Source: Lachnospiraceae bacterium
Lineage (GTDB): Bacteria > Bacillota > Clostridia > Lachnospirales > Lachnospiraceae
Assembly: GCA_029054245.1 (NCBI GenBank)
Contig: JAIDFQ010000033.1
Span: forward strand, 1 to 48,779
Reading direction: 5' to 3'
Length of the DNA stretch: 48,779 bases
Position 1 is the first letter of the stretch. Each line of letters opens with the position of its first letter. Positions 24,840 through 32,484 of the stretch are shown in pieces. The translations under genes and the position numbers were made by a program. The notes below the pieces were generated by a model. That model was given only the letters and a program-made list of their open reading frames with translations, was not told where the DNA came from and ran no database searches.

Positions 24840-26930
24840 TTAAATAGGCTTCAATGGTTTTAGGGGTTTTAAAGGTCTCAGGGATTCTATTGCGTCATCG
24901 TCCAAGTAGGGAGAAATATTGTGCCATTGAAGTTCTGTAAATTCTCCCCCTGCATCCTCATAATTTCTCACAATTTTTTCAAGGCTGTCACTGCTTAAAT
25001 AGGGCGCACAATCGTACAGCAGGTCAAAGGTCAGATTTTCTTTCATCATATCAAGCAGAGCCCGAAGGCTTTCTTCTTCCAGATAGTATTTTATTTCGGA
25101 AATGTCCTTCTCGCTTAACGGCTCTATTTCGCCCTTGCTGATTGCTTCCACCAAATACCTTCCCGATAATTCGCTATTGGAATAAATAATCATGTCGCAA
25201 AACTCATCCGAACTTAAGACCTCTCCCTTCTTTAAAAGTAAGATAAGTGCCTTACTGATATCGCCGTCATCCAAGTAGTACAGGTACTCCATGACCTCGT
25301 CCTTATTCACATATCCTGCCTGGATCTGTTCTTTTATGATGGCGCTTTTTTCCTCCTCCGCAGAGTAATAAATACTCTCAAATGCATTTTCTCTTAGTCC
25401 TGAATAACTCATTCGCAGATATTTTATCTTTGCCTCCTGTCCTACCAATTTGATTACGTTTCTTCCTTCTTTCAAAGTAATCGGAACAGAGGTCTTCTCA
25501 CCGTTTTCGTTTATGACTGTGGCATTCCCGTCTGGATCGACGTAAACCACTTTGAATCTTCCTTCCTCCACTTCAAAAGTTGAGTTCACCTCGATGTCTT
25601 TATCTGTATGGGCGTTTACAATCATAACTGTGGCAGTGCCATTCAAGAACATGCCGTCGCATCTGAGTCGCTTTCCTCCGACATAAACGTACATACGCCA
25701 CTGATCGCGGACATCATCTCCTGCAATCATCCCGTCATCATCATAGCTCTTCCACGCATCGCCGTCTTTATCTGTCCGGATCGTCGCTCCCATGAAGTCC
25801 TCCAATCCGACATCCACCCATGCGGCAAGCCGGTCCCAGAAATATCCCTTCTCTTCCCAATCATCCCTCTCATTTGAAGAAATCTGCACACCAGCACATG
25901 CCGTCAGAACTAAAAGACAGCCCATCAGACAAAGGGATGCCAACACCTTTGCACCGGTCTTTTTTCTGTACGAAACAATCCCCTTAAGACGCTCCTTTAA
26001 ATCTTCCTTCCGCTCAAGAAGGGTCAATGATGGTATCTTCCTTCCTGCGCCGATATTCCGCTGCGCCGTATCTAAAAGAATATTTCCGTATGCCTTTTTT
26101 CCTTCCTGAGTAAGTCGCCCGAGCACCGCCTCATCACAGGCAAGCTCGCAGTCCATATTCATCTTCCTGACAATCAGATAAAGGACTGGATTGAACCAAT
26201 GAACGCAAAGCAAAATCTGATACAACCATTTATACCACAAATCCTTTCTCTTCACATGGATCAGCTCGTGATGCAGAATCATGGGAAGCTGTTCTAAATC
26301 CCCTTTTTCTTCTGGAAGAACGATTATTGTTCTCCACAGTCCTATAGTGATCGGTCCTTGAATAGATTTGCATTCACAAACTAGCGGTTTCCTTCTAATA
26401 TGAAGTCCGGCACACAGCCCCTCTACTGCTTCATGTACACGGTAATCAGACGTTAATTCGCATCTCTTTCTGATACCGGAGGTAAACTGCCAATAATCTA
26501 TGGATTTAAGAAGCAGGCTCACAATAACTCCCAAGAACCATATCACTGCCACAGCCAATCCTAAGTCCACGATCGGCAAGCCCCCCTGCATCCTGTCTTC
26601 CTGCAAAGAACCGGACCATGGTGCCTCCGCGATGGATTCTGGAGCCTTAACTCCTTCTATCCCTTCCGCAGGCAGACCCTCTGGCACTTCCGCCGCTTCC
26701 ATCCCCGTCACGCTTTCCTGCTGCCGCACTGTCTCCAGCGTCAGAAATTCAGAAAACTCAGTATGTACATAAACCGGAAACATCAGCCTTGCCGCCACAA
26801 GGAGCCAGATATAATAGTTCCATCTTTTAGAACATACCCTTTCCGTAAAAGGACGTATCAGCAAAATCAGCGCCCCAGCCAAGGCACCTGATAAAGACAA
26901 TGACAAAACACACATAAAAATCTCTTTCAT
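24840..26930 (-). CDS. BlaR1/MecR1-like M56 metallopeptidase receptor with atypical sensor
   Basis: A 696-residue membrane receptor. The N-terminal helices and M56 domain carry the zinc motif HHELIHVKRKDLWYKW and NMDCELACDEAVLG. A last membrane helix (VLASLCLMGCLLVLTACAG, about 335-355) contains a lipobox-like LTAC. The ectodomain (about 360-696) has no penicillin-binding SxxK domain. It has a beta-rich part (FKVVYVDPDGNATVINENGE, GRNVIKLVGQEAKIKYLRMS), then helical repeats with YLDDGDI, YYLEEESL, PYLSSDSL and PYLDDDAI, and a PLKPLKPLKPI tail. The start at 26930 has GGAG about 8 nt upstream. It would cleave and inactivate the BlaI-like repressor encoded 28 bp upstream when an unknown signal binds. 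Confidence 0.88.
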   Translation of the reverse strand: MKEIFMCVLSLSLSGALAGALILLIRPFTERVCSKRWNYYIWLLVAARLMFPVYVHTEFSEFLTLETVRQQESVTGMEAAEVPEGLPAEGIEGVKAPESIAEAPWSGSLQEDRMQGGLPIVDLGLAVAVIWFLGVIVSLLLKSIDYWQFTSGIRKRCELTSDYRVHEAVEGLCAGLHIRRKPLVCECKSIQGPITIGLWRTIIVLPEEKGDLEQLPMILHHELIHVKRKDLWYKWLYQILLCVHWFNPVLYLIVRKMNMDCELACDEAVLGRLTQEGKKAYGNILLDTAQRNIGAGRKIPSLTLLERKEDLKERLKGIVSYRKKTGAKVLASLCLMGCLLVLTACAGVQISSNERDDWEEKGYFWDRLAAWVDVGLEDFMGATIRTDKDGDAWKSYDDDGMIAGDDVRDQWRMYVYVGGKRLRCDGMFLNGTATVMIVNAHTDKDIEVNSTFEVEEGRFKVVYVDPDGNATVINENGEKTSVPITLKEGRNVIKLVGQEAKIKYLRMSYSGLRENAFESIYYSAEEEKSAIIKEQIQAGYVNKDEVMEYLYYLDDGDISKALILLLKKGEVLSSDEFCDMIIYSNSELSGRYLVEAISKGEIEPLSEKDISEIKYYLEEESLRALLDMMKENLTFDLLYDCAPYLSSDSLEKIVRNYEDAGGEFTELQWHNISPYLDDDAIESLRPLKPLKPLKPI

Positions 26931-26958
26931 ATTCACGCTCCATTCTGCCTTATACAGG

Positions 26959-27324
26959 TCAACAATTTTGGTTAAAGTAATCACGGAGTTCCTCTATATC
27001 CTCTTTGGACAAAGCCTCGCTGTCAACCAGCGCAGCTGCCAGATTCCGGGAACTGCCCTTAAAAAACTTATCCACAAAACTTTTCGTTTCTTCCCTGACA
27101 TATTCCTCACGTTTCATACAGGGAGCGTAATAATAAACGTCCCTTTTTTCCTGACTGATCACGCCCTTTTTAAGGAGCCGCTGAATCAAGGTAAGAACCG
27201 TCGTCCTCTCCCAGTTTTTACAAAGCCGGGTACGGATCTCACTGGCATTAAGCGCCGTTCCCGCCGACCATAATTCCTCCAGAATCTCAAGTTCTGCATC
27301 AGAAACTGCTATTTTCTTATCCAT
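26959..27324 (-). CDS. BlaI/MecI-family transcriptional repressor
   Basis: A 121-residue winged-helix repressor. DAELEILEELWSAGTALNAS, then RTTVLTLIQRLLKKGVISQE and DVYYYAPCMKREEYVREETK are the family pattern, with a C-terminal dimerisation helix region. The ATG at 27324 follows GGAGG at 5-nt spacing; an open frame to 27393 is not needed. It binds TACA/TGTA dyads; such sites cover its own promoter (27433-27475). It is expected to be cleaved through signalling by the M56 receptor encoded downstream. Confidence 0.93.
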   Translation of the reverse strand: MDKKIAVSDAELEILEELWSAGTALNASEIRTRLCKNWERTTVLTLIQRLLKKGVISQEKRDVYYYAPCMKREEYVREETKSFVDKFFKGSSRNLAAALVDSEALSKEDIEELRDYFNQNC

Positions 27325-27432
27325 TTTTCCTCCATTCCGAAGCGTTTTACGCTGATGAGGCGAGCAAAATGTCAGATTTCGCTCTGCCATCATGGAATTT
27401 GTGCGCGCTCACTTTATTCCTCTGTCTACTCA

Positions 27433-27475
27433 TGTAGACAATTATAGTCTACAACTGTAGTCATTATTTGTCAAG
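27433..27475 (-). promoter_or_regulatory. BlaI-type operator overlapping the repressor promoter
   Basis: TACAACTGTA (27450-27459) matches the TACA-N2-TGTA core of BlaI/MecI operators. TGTAGAC (27433-27439) and GTCTACA (27447-27453) form an overlapping perfect dyad. On the minus strand TTGACA (27475-27470) lies just upstream and TATAAT (27446-27441) lies between the arms. Occupation would block transcription of the repressor-receptor operon. Confidence 0.75.
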
Positions 27476-27514
27476 TGAAGAATTCTTTCTTTTTGCTTTT
27501 TCATACACGGAATC

Positions 27515-27543
27515 TTGTCGATGTTCTATAAATGTGCTAAACT
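27515..27543 (+). promoter_or_regulatory. Probable promoter of the Fe-S protein gene
   Basis: TTGTCG (27515-27520), 17-nt spacer, TAAACT (27538-27543), about 45 bp before the start codon. The -10 element matches the consensus only moderately. Confidence 0.5.
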
Positions 27544-27587
27544 AAGCGCAACAATAAATCGGGATTGATATGGCGAAAGGATATATT

Positions 27588-28277
27588 ATGATTGATAATA
27601 AACAGGTGAAAGAAATTCTATTTGGATTAGGAGCAGATTTATGTGGAATAGCGAGTATAGATAGATTTAATGACGCTCCTAAAGGGTATCATCCTACAGA
27701 TGTTTTACCGACTTGCAAATCGGTTATTTCTTTTGGGTGTAGATTTCCGATAGGAACTTTAAGTTGTAATTCTCCTGTACCTTATACAAGAGTGAGAAAT
27801 TCTATTACGCCAAAAATGGACGCAATGGCTCTTGCGTTTTGTATTGAAATGGAAAAATATCAAATCGCTTGTGTACCAATTCCAACAAACGAAAGCCAAT
27901 GGGATGAAAATACAAAGAGATGGCGCTCTATTATTTCTCAAAAGCATGCGGCACAGGCGGCGGGATTAGGTACGATAGGGAGACATTCTTTGCTTATTAC
28001 GCCAGAATTTGGAAGTATGGTTTGGTTGGGAGCAGTTTTGTGCGAACAAGAATTAGAATGTGACGAGTTGAAAGATAATATTTGTAATAACTGTGATGCT
28101 TGCGTAAATATATGTCCAGTAAATGCGTTAGAGCATTTAGAGTTAGAGCAACAGGCGTGTTGGGATTATGCCTTTGGTGATGATAAAACAATACAAAGCT
28201 GGGTAATAAGTTGTCATAAATGTAGAGATATTTGCCCTTATAATTTAGGGACAGAAAATTCGTTTATAAAAAAGTAG
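27588..28277 (+). CDS. 4Fe-4S double-cluster protein, QueG-like
   Basis: A 229-residue soluble iron-sulfur protein. The N-terminal half has FGLGADLCGIASIDRF and AAQAAGLGTIGRHSLLITPE, as in epoxyqueuosine-reductase relatives (COG1600). The C-terminal half has two cluster motifs: CNNCDACVNICP (C-x2-C-x2-C-x3-CP) and CHKCRDICP, plus an upstream Cys-rich segment (VLCEQELECDE). It is shorter than canonical QueG (over 300 residues), so it may be an electron-transfer or corrinoid-reducing relative. ATG at 27588 has AAAGGA at 7-nt spacing. AT-rich and on the strand opposite to the flanking genes, which suggests acquisition. Confidence 0.8.
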   Translation: MIDNKQVKEILFGLGADLCGIASIDRFNDAPKGYHPTDVLPTCKSVISFGCRFPIGTLSCNSPVPYTRVRNSITPKMDAMALAFCIEMEKYQIACVPIPTNESQWDENTKRWRSIISQKHAAQAAGLGTIGRHSLLITPEFGSMVWLGAVLCEQELECDELKDNICNNCDACVNICPVNALEHLELEQQACWDYAFGDDKTIQSWVISCHKCRDICPYNLGTENSFIKK

Positions 28278-28296
28278 ACCAATTTGTCAACAATCC

Positions 28297-28331
28297 AAAA
28301 GGCAGCCGCCCCGTCAAAGCGTCTGCCTTTT
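28297..28331. terminator. Intrinsic terminator after the Fe-S protein gene
   Basis: AAAAGGCAG (28297-28305) pairs with CTGCCTTTT (28323-28331), with the T run at the 3' end on the plus strand. The rest of 28332-28470 has no gene I can recognise. Confidence 0.75.
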
Positions 28332-28474
28332 CCGGTCCTTGCCCTCTTACTCACATCTGAAAACTTCTGCCTTTATCTTTGCCTCCAGCTTAAAACCGTC
28401 AATAGACCAAAAGACAAGCATTATGGAAATGTGCATAACAGGCTATGGAATTCCTATTATTTCTGTCATTCATA

Positions 28475-28523
28475 TTGACATATAGGTAACTTGTTGCTAT
28501 AATCAAAAGCGCAACAAGTTGCC
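28475..28523 (+). promoter_or_regulatory. Perfect-consensus promoter with overlapping MarR operator
   Basis: TTGACA (28475-28480), 17-nt spacer, TATAAT (28498-28503). GGTAACTTGTTGC (28485-28497) and GCAACAAGTTGCC (28511-28523) form 13-bp arms with one mismatch, enclosing the -10 box. This dyad is the obvious site for the MarR protein encoded 16 bp downstream and implies strong, tightly repressed transcription. Confidence 0.85.
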
Positions 28524-28538
28524 AATAAGGAGGGCTGC

Positions 28539-29030
28539 ATGAATTTAGATGATTTGACTAAAAAATTTTCAAGTTCTACGGAGAACCAGAGAAAGGCTAT
28601 TTTCAGTACATTATTTATCGCCGGAAACAAGCTGCAAACGCTTTTTGATAACCATATTCCAGAGGTATCGTTAAAGCAATTTATGTTATTGTCAATAATC
28701 AGACAGTCAAAGGAACAGCTAACATTTACTCAATTAGGAAATTTGTTAGGCTGTTCAAGACAAAATATCAAAAAGTTAGCTGATGTTTTGATGAAAAAAG
28801 GGTTTATTACCATTGAGCAAAGCCCGCATGATACAAGAGCTATGTGTATCTGTCCCACAGAAAAGGTAAATGACTTTTATACAAACGACTTTTCTGAATA
28901 CCAAAAGGAATTGAAATATCTTTTTGAAGTTTATACAGACAAAGAAATTGAAACTCTTTTTACCCTTTTATCAAGACTGTATGCCGGAATAGAAAATTTG
29001 GAAAAGAGGGTTGTCAATGAAAAAAAGTAA
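28539..29030 (+). CDS. MarR-family transcriptional regulator
   Basis: A 163-residue winged-helix protein: an N-terminal dimerisation helix, HTH (QLTFTQLGNLLGCSRQNIKK), recognition helix and wing (LMKKGFITIEQSPHDTRAMC), and a long C-terminal helix pair. AAGGAGG precedes the ATG. It likely represses its own operon through the dyad at 28485-28523. Two Cys (in LGCSRQ and MCICP) could make it redox-responsive, but that is conjecture. Its stop overlaps the start of the FMN-binding gene. Confidence 0.92.
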   Translation: MNLDDLTKKFSSSTENQRKAIFSTLFIAGNKLQTLFDNHIPEVSLKQFMLLSIIRQSKEQLTFTQLGNLLGCSRQNIKKLADVLMKKGFITIEQSPHDTRAMCICPTEKVNDFYTNDFSEYQKELKYLFEVYTDKEIETLFTLLSRLYAGIENLEKRVVNEKK

Positions 29031-29400
29031 AAAGGTGCTGCTAATAACATTCTTTGTTGTTTTGTTTTTGCTTATTACAGGAAAAATCATAATTGGAAAT
29101 ATGGTTAGGAATGTTCAGAATATTTCTGTATTTATGCCCGACCTATCGAATGTTCAAGACGGGAATTATATAGGTGAATATTCGATTACCCCTGTCCATG
29201 TGAAAGTTGAGGTATCAGTTAGCAATCATCGGATAACCAATATTACAATTTTGCAACACGATAATGGGCTGGGGAGTACGGCAGAAAGTATAGTCAATGA
29301 TGTAGTGGAAGAACAGTCATTAGATATAGACGCAGTATCAGGAGCTACGGTAAGTAGTAAATGTATCTTAAAAGCTGTCGAAAATGCAATAGGAAATTAA
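29017..29400 (+). CDS. Membrane-anchored FMN-binding domain protein
   Basis: A 127-residue protein with an N-terminal membrane anchor (VLLITFFVVLFLLITGKIII) and an extracytoplasmic FMN-binding domain: DGNYIGEYSITPVHVKVEVS, VNDVVEEQSLDIDAVSGATV. SGATVSS matches the motif in which Thr is covalently flavinylated in RnfG/NqrC relatives. The start at 29017 overlaps the MarR gene (frame open from 29011). It probably carries electrons outside the membrane; the flavinyl transferase (ApbE) is not in the window. Confidence 0.88.
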   Translation: MKKSKKVLLITFFVVLFLLITGKIIIGNMVRNVQNISVFMPDLSNVQDGNYIGEYSITPVHVKVEVSVSNHRITNITILQHDNGLGSTAESIVNDVVEEQSLDIDAVSGATVSSKCILKAVENAIGN

Positions 29401-29412
29401 AGAGGGAGATTT

Positions 29413-29940
29413 ATGCTGATGAAAACAATCGTAATTTACAATTCACAAACAGGATTTACAAAGCGCTATGCTGAATGGATAGCGGAAGAAGCGGGGGCTG
29501 ATTGCTTTGAATTATCAGCCGCAAAAAAGAAAGATTTGACTGCATATGAAGCAATTATTTTTGGAGGTTGGGCTTGTGCGGGCAGTATCAGTAAAATTAG
29601 TTGGTTTAAGGGAAATATGGATAAATGGGCAGATAAGAAGCTGATTGCATTTTGTGTTGGAGGAAGCCCGATAGATAACCCGGAAATTGACATAGCTCTC
29701 AAACGGAATTTCAACGAGTCGGAACAGAAAAAAGTAAAGACCTTTTACTGTCCGGGAGGATTCAATTATGAAAAAATGTCTACACCGTCTAAACTGATGA
29801 TGAAAATGTTTGTAAAAACACTTAAAGCAAAAAAAGATAAGACAGAAGCGGAAGAAATAATGGTAAAGATGATTTCTTCGTCTTATGACATTTCAGACAA
29901 AAAGTTTATTGAACCAATTTTGCAATATCTGAAAAAATAA
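29413..29940 (+). CDS. Flavodoxin-family protein
   Basis: A 175-residue flavodoxin-like protein. The FMN phosphate loop IVIYNSQTGFTKRYAEWIAE (S-x-T-G-x-T) is at the N-terminus, followed by YEAIIFGGWACAGSISKISW and IAFCVGGSPID. It ends in a basic helical tail (FVKTLKAKKDKTEAEEIMVK). It resembles the protoporphyrinogen-oxidase/menaquinone-linked flavodoxin group rather than short-chain electron-carrier flavodoxins. The third gene of the MarR operon, 12 bp after the FMN-binding gene, it may be the cytoplasmic electron donor or partner. Confidence 0.88.
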   Translation: MLMKTIVIYNSQTGFTKRYAEWIAEEAGADCFELSAAKKKDLTAYEAIIFGGWACAGSISKISWFKGNMDKWADKKLIAFCVGGSPIDNPEIDIALKRNFNESEQKKVKTFYCPGGFNYEKMSTPSKLMMKMFVKTLKAKKDKTEAEEIMVKMISSSYDISDKKFIEPILQYLKK

Positions 29941-29967
29941 CTATCTGTTGTTTAGTTTGTTTGATAA

Positions 29968-30252
29968 CTGATAGTTAAAGAGCGACCTCTCCCGTTTGGC
30001 AAATCCGCAGGCTATCCGTGGAGGGCGGGTGAAAAATATTCTCCACAAATCGGAAAAGTTGAACGCAATCTTCGATGCCGCCTTTCAAATTATTTCTCTG
30101 TTACTTATGGTGTCCTTGGTTACAAAAATCCTAACAATTTTTCAGAAATAACCTACCACAATTTTTTAAATCAACTTTTTGAAAAATATCCCCATGCAGA
30201 CAAATCCACTATGGGCTTTACAAAAGACTGGAAAGAATTGTTAAAAGATTAA
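29968..30252 (+). pseudogene. C-terminal remnant of an Abi_2-like (abortive infection) protein
   Basis: The plus-strand frame ending at TAA 30250-30252 reads YFSVTYGVLGYKNPNNFSEI, TYHNFLNQLFEKYPHADKST, MGFTKDWKELLKD. The final part resembles Abi_2 (AbiD/AbiF) C-termini, which end in KKYP-x-hydrophobic-x-x-MGFPxxW. There is no start codon and the N-terminal part is missing, so only about 60-90 codons survive. It marks an old phage-defence gene at the edge of the AT-rich island. Confidence 0.5.
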
Positions 30253-30264
30253 TGCTTTCCCTGT

Positions 30265-30290
30265 AAAAAACCCCTGCCTTACGGCAGGGG
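30265..30290 (-). terminator. metK intrinsic terminator
   Basis: CCCCTGCC (30271-30278) and GGCAGGGG (30283-30290) form a perfect 8-bp GC stem with a 4-nt loop. On the minus strand it is followed by TTTTTT (complement of 30265-30270). It lies 10 bp after the metK stop. Confidence 0.9.
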
Positions 30291-30299
30291 CAAAATTAA

Positions 30300-31487
30300 T
30301 TATAAATATTTCTTAAGTGCATCCACCTTATCCAGTTTCTCCCAAGGCAGATCCAAATCGTTACGTCCAAAGTGTCCGTATGCTGCCGTCTGCTTGTAGA
30401 TCGGACGGCGTAAATCCAGCATCTTTATGATTCCGGCAGGACGTAAGTCAAAGTTCTCTCTTATAATTTCCACCAGCTTTTCATCGGAAACCTTGCCTGT
30501 GCCGAATGTATCGACCATAACAGAAGTAGGCTGTGCCACACCGATTGCATAGGACAACTGGATTTCGCACTTGTCAGCCAAGCCTGCTGCCACGATGTTC
30601 TTTGCAACATAACGTGCTGCATAAGCTGCGCTTCTGTCTACCTTTGTGCAGTCCTTGCCGGAAAAAGCGCCGCCGCCGTGACGTGCATAACCGCCATAAG
30701 TGTCTACGATAATCTTACGTCCTGTAAGACCTGCATCACCGTGAGGTCCGCCGATGACGAAACGACCGGTAGGATTGATGAAATACTTGGTATCTGCATC
30801 CAGCAGTTCCTTCGGAAGGATGGGCTCAAATACGAATTTCTTGATGTCCTCGTGTATCTGTGCCTGGGTCACATCAGGATCATGCTGGGTAGAAAGAACA
30901 ACTGCCTCCAGACGGATGGGCTTGCCTGCTTCATCATATTCTACGGAAACCTGGCTCTTGCCATCGGGTCTTAAATAAGGAAGGGTTCCATCCTTACGTA
31001 CCTTGGTAAGCTGAAGTGCCAGCTTGTGAGCAAGTGCGATAGAGTAAGGCATGTATTCTTCTGTTTCGTTGGTTGCATAACCGAACATCATTCCCTGATC
31101 CCCTGCACCGATTGCTTCGATTTCAGCATCTGACATCTTGTTTTCCTTTGCTTCAAGCGCCTTGTCAACGCCCATAGCGATATCCGCGGACTGTTCATCA
31201 ATGGCAACCAGCACCGCGCAGGTATTTCCGTCAAATCCATATTCGGATTTGGTATAGCCAATCTCCTTAACGGTCTCGCGCACAATCTTTTGGATGTCCA
31301 CATAGGCGTTAGTGGTAATCTCTCCTGTTACCAATACAAATCCTGTACAAGTAGCTGTCTCGCAGGCTACACGGCTCATAGGATCCTTTTCCATGCATGC
31401 GTCCAGAATCGCATCAGATATGGCATCGCAGACCTTGTCGGGATGCCCTTCGGTTACGGACTCTGAAGTAAATAAACGTTTCTCCAT
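30300..31487 (-). CDS. metK: S-adenosylmethionine synthetase
   Basis: Makes SAM from methionine and ATP. The start [20 protein letters not shown] at 31487 has AGGAGG about 9 nt upstream (the frame is open to 31574). Signatures [16 protein letters not shown] and [19 protein letters not shown] are present, and the 395-residue length is normal. Transcription is controlled by the SAM-I riboswitch in the leader. Confidence 0.97.
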   Translation of the reverse strand: MEKRLFTSESVTEGHPDKVCDAISDAILDACMEKDPMSRVACETATCTGFVLVTGEITTNAYVDIQKIVRETVKEIGYTKSEYGFDGNTCAVLVAIDEQSADIAMGVDKALEAKENKMSDAEIEAIGAGDQGMMFGYATNETEEYMPYSIALAHKLALQLTKVRKDGTLPYLRPDGKSQVSVEYDEAGKPIRLEAVVLSTQHDPDVTQAQIHEDIKKFVFEPILPKELLDADTKYFINPTGRFVIGGPHGDAGLTGRKIIVDTYGGYARHGGGAFSGKDCTKVDRSAAYAARYVAKNIVAAGLADKCEIQLSYAIGVAQPTSVMVDTFGTGKVSDEKLVEIIRENFDLRPAGIIKMLDLRRPIYKQTAAYGHFGRNDLDLPWEKLDKVDALKKYL

Positions 31488-31525
31488 TTCTTTTTCCTCC
31501 TGTTGGTTAAAATAGTTTTGGGTAA

Positions 31526-31691
31526 CAAAAAATCCGCTCATGAATGATAAGCGGACCCGACTGTCGATAATCAAATCCTCTTATTGTTCGATTTGCCATA
31601 TGGCTGCTTGCTCGCTCAGGTAGGCACCTTCCACACTTGGGGTTGCCGTGGCTTCACAGGTCCTATGTACCTCCACCACTCTGAATAAGAG
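31526..31691 (-). promoter_or_regulatory. SAM-I (S-box) riboswitch with terminator, upstream of metK
   Basis: On the minus strand the leader starts with P1 (CTCTTATTCAGAG, near 31691) and the S-box core AGAGTGGTGGAGG, GACCTGTGAAGCC and CGGCAACC, then AAGGTGCCTACCTG, and closes P1 at 31578-31585 (AATAAGAG). The expression platform is a hairpin (TCCGCTTATC/GAGCGGA, 31533-31555) followed by TTTTTTG (31526-31532). High SAM would favour termination, switching metK off. Confidence 0.93.
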
Positions 31692-31726
31692 ATTCTTCAC
31701 AATATTGAATTTTCATATCTGACACT

Positions 31727-31755
31727 ACAGTACACCATGTAGGTTGTTTTGTCAA
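31727..31755 (-). promoter_or_regulatory. metK promoter
   Basis: On the minus strand TTGACA (31755-31750), 17-nt spacer, TACTGT (31732-31727), placed to start transcription just ahead of the riboswitch. The region 31488-31792 is filled by this promoter and the riboswitch; no gene lies in it. Confidence 0.7.
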
Positions 31756-31792
31756 CGCTTTTAGTCCAAATCCTTTTATTTAAGTTACAGAT

Positions 31793-32293
31793 TTACTCTG
31801 GATGTTGAAAAAACTTAAAAAAATTTATTGTCTCTTTATAATCATCCTCATCCTCAAAAATGTCTGCTTTTCTTCCTACTTCTAATGCAAAATCTACATA
31901 TTCATATCCAGGGCTTAAAATGATATTATCAATTACACATGTCTTCTCAGAATGATCCACAAGGTCAATTGCATTTTTTACGAGGTCTCTTCCAGCGCAG
32001 ATTCCGCCGACAATTTTATTCTTCTCTTTGCATTTATTTATTATATTATATAATAAAGGCTTATTTGATATATTCTTTATTTCTCCGCCGCAAATGATAA
32101 AAGCATCTATATCCTCAACTTGAACTTCATCTATAAAAGCGTCGGAGAGAATCTTTACTCCCTCATTTGTGCATATAATTTTGTTTTCCCTTTCTGTTAC
32201 TATAAATACGTTGCCTTTTGTCTTCATAAAATAGGCAACAAGATTTACCTCAAAAAAGGATGTTTCTGGATAAAGAAAAATATATGTATTCAC
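31793..32293 (-). CDS. DJ-1/PfpI family protein
   Basis: A 166-residue class I glutamine-amidotransferase-like protein. VEDIDAFIICGGEI and the nucleophile elbow KIVGGICAGRDLVKNAIDLV (Cys in GGICAG) define the family; other DJ-1 relatives act as chaperones, deglycases or proteases. The start is GTG at 32293 (NTYIFLYPETSFFEVNLVAY), with AAGGAG 7 nt upstream; an in-frame ATG at 32311 lies over that site. AT-rich compared with metK. It stands alone between metK and the anti-sigma gene, with no sign of its substrate. Confidence 0.82.
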   Translation of the reverse strand: MNTYIFLYPETSFFEVNLVAYFMKTKGNVFIVTERENKIICTNEGVKILSDAFIDEVQVEDIDAFIICGGEIKNISNKPLLYNIINKCKEKNKIVGGICAGRDLVKNAIDLVDHSEKTCVIDNIILSPGYEYVDFALEVGRKADIFEDEDDYKETINFFKFFQHPE

Positions 32294-32417
32294 AGCTGGT
32301 CTCCTTATCATCTGCGCATGATAGCGTTGACAAATTATTATTTTTGCTTTGTCAAAGAGGAATCTTATTGCCTATTATAGCAAAAAAAAACCTAATGTTC
32401 TACTCATATTTTGGCAA

Positions 32418-32437
32418 AGGGAGCATCTAAGCTCCCT
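32418..32437 (-). terminator. Probable terminator of the sigma/anti-sigma operon
   Basis: AGGGAGC (32418-32424) pairs with GCTCCCT (32431-32437) around ATCTAA, followed on the minus strand by TTTGCC. It lies about 48 bp after the anti-sigma stop. The T run is weak. Confidence 0.6.
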
Positions 32438-32484
32438 CCGAGTTTAAAATGTCCCACTGCTGTGTTGCGTCACCCCTCTTCTCC

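Noticed and set aside
24840-26930. Beta-lactam resistance operon
   Set aside because: The receptor has no penicillin-binding sensor domain and there is no beta-lactamase or PBP2a gene next to it.
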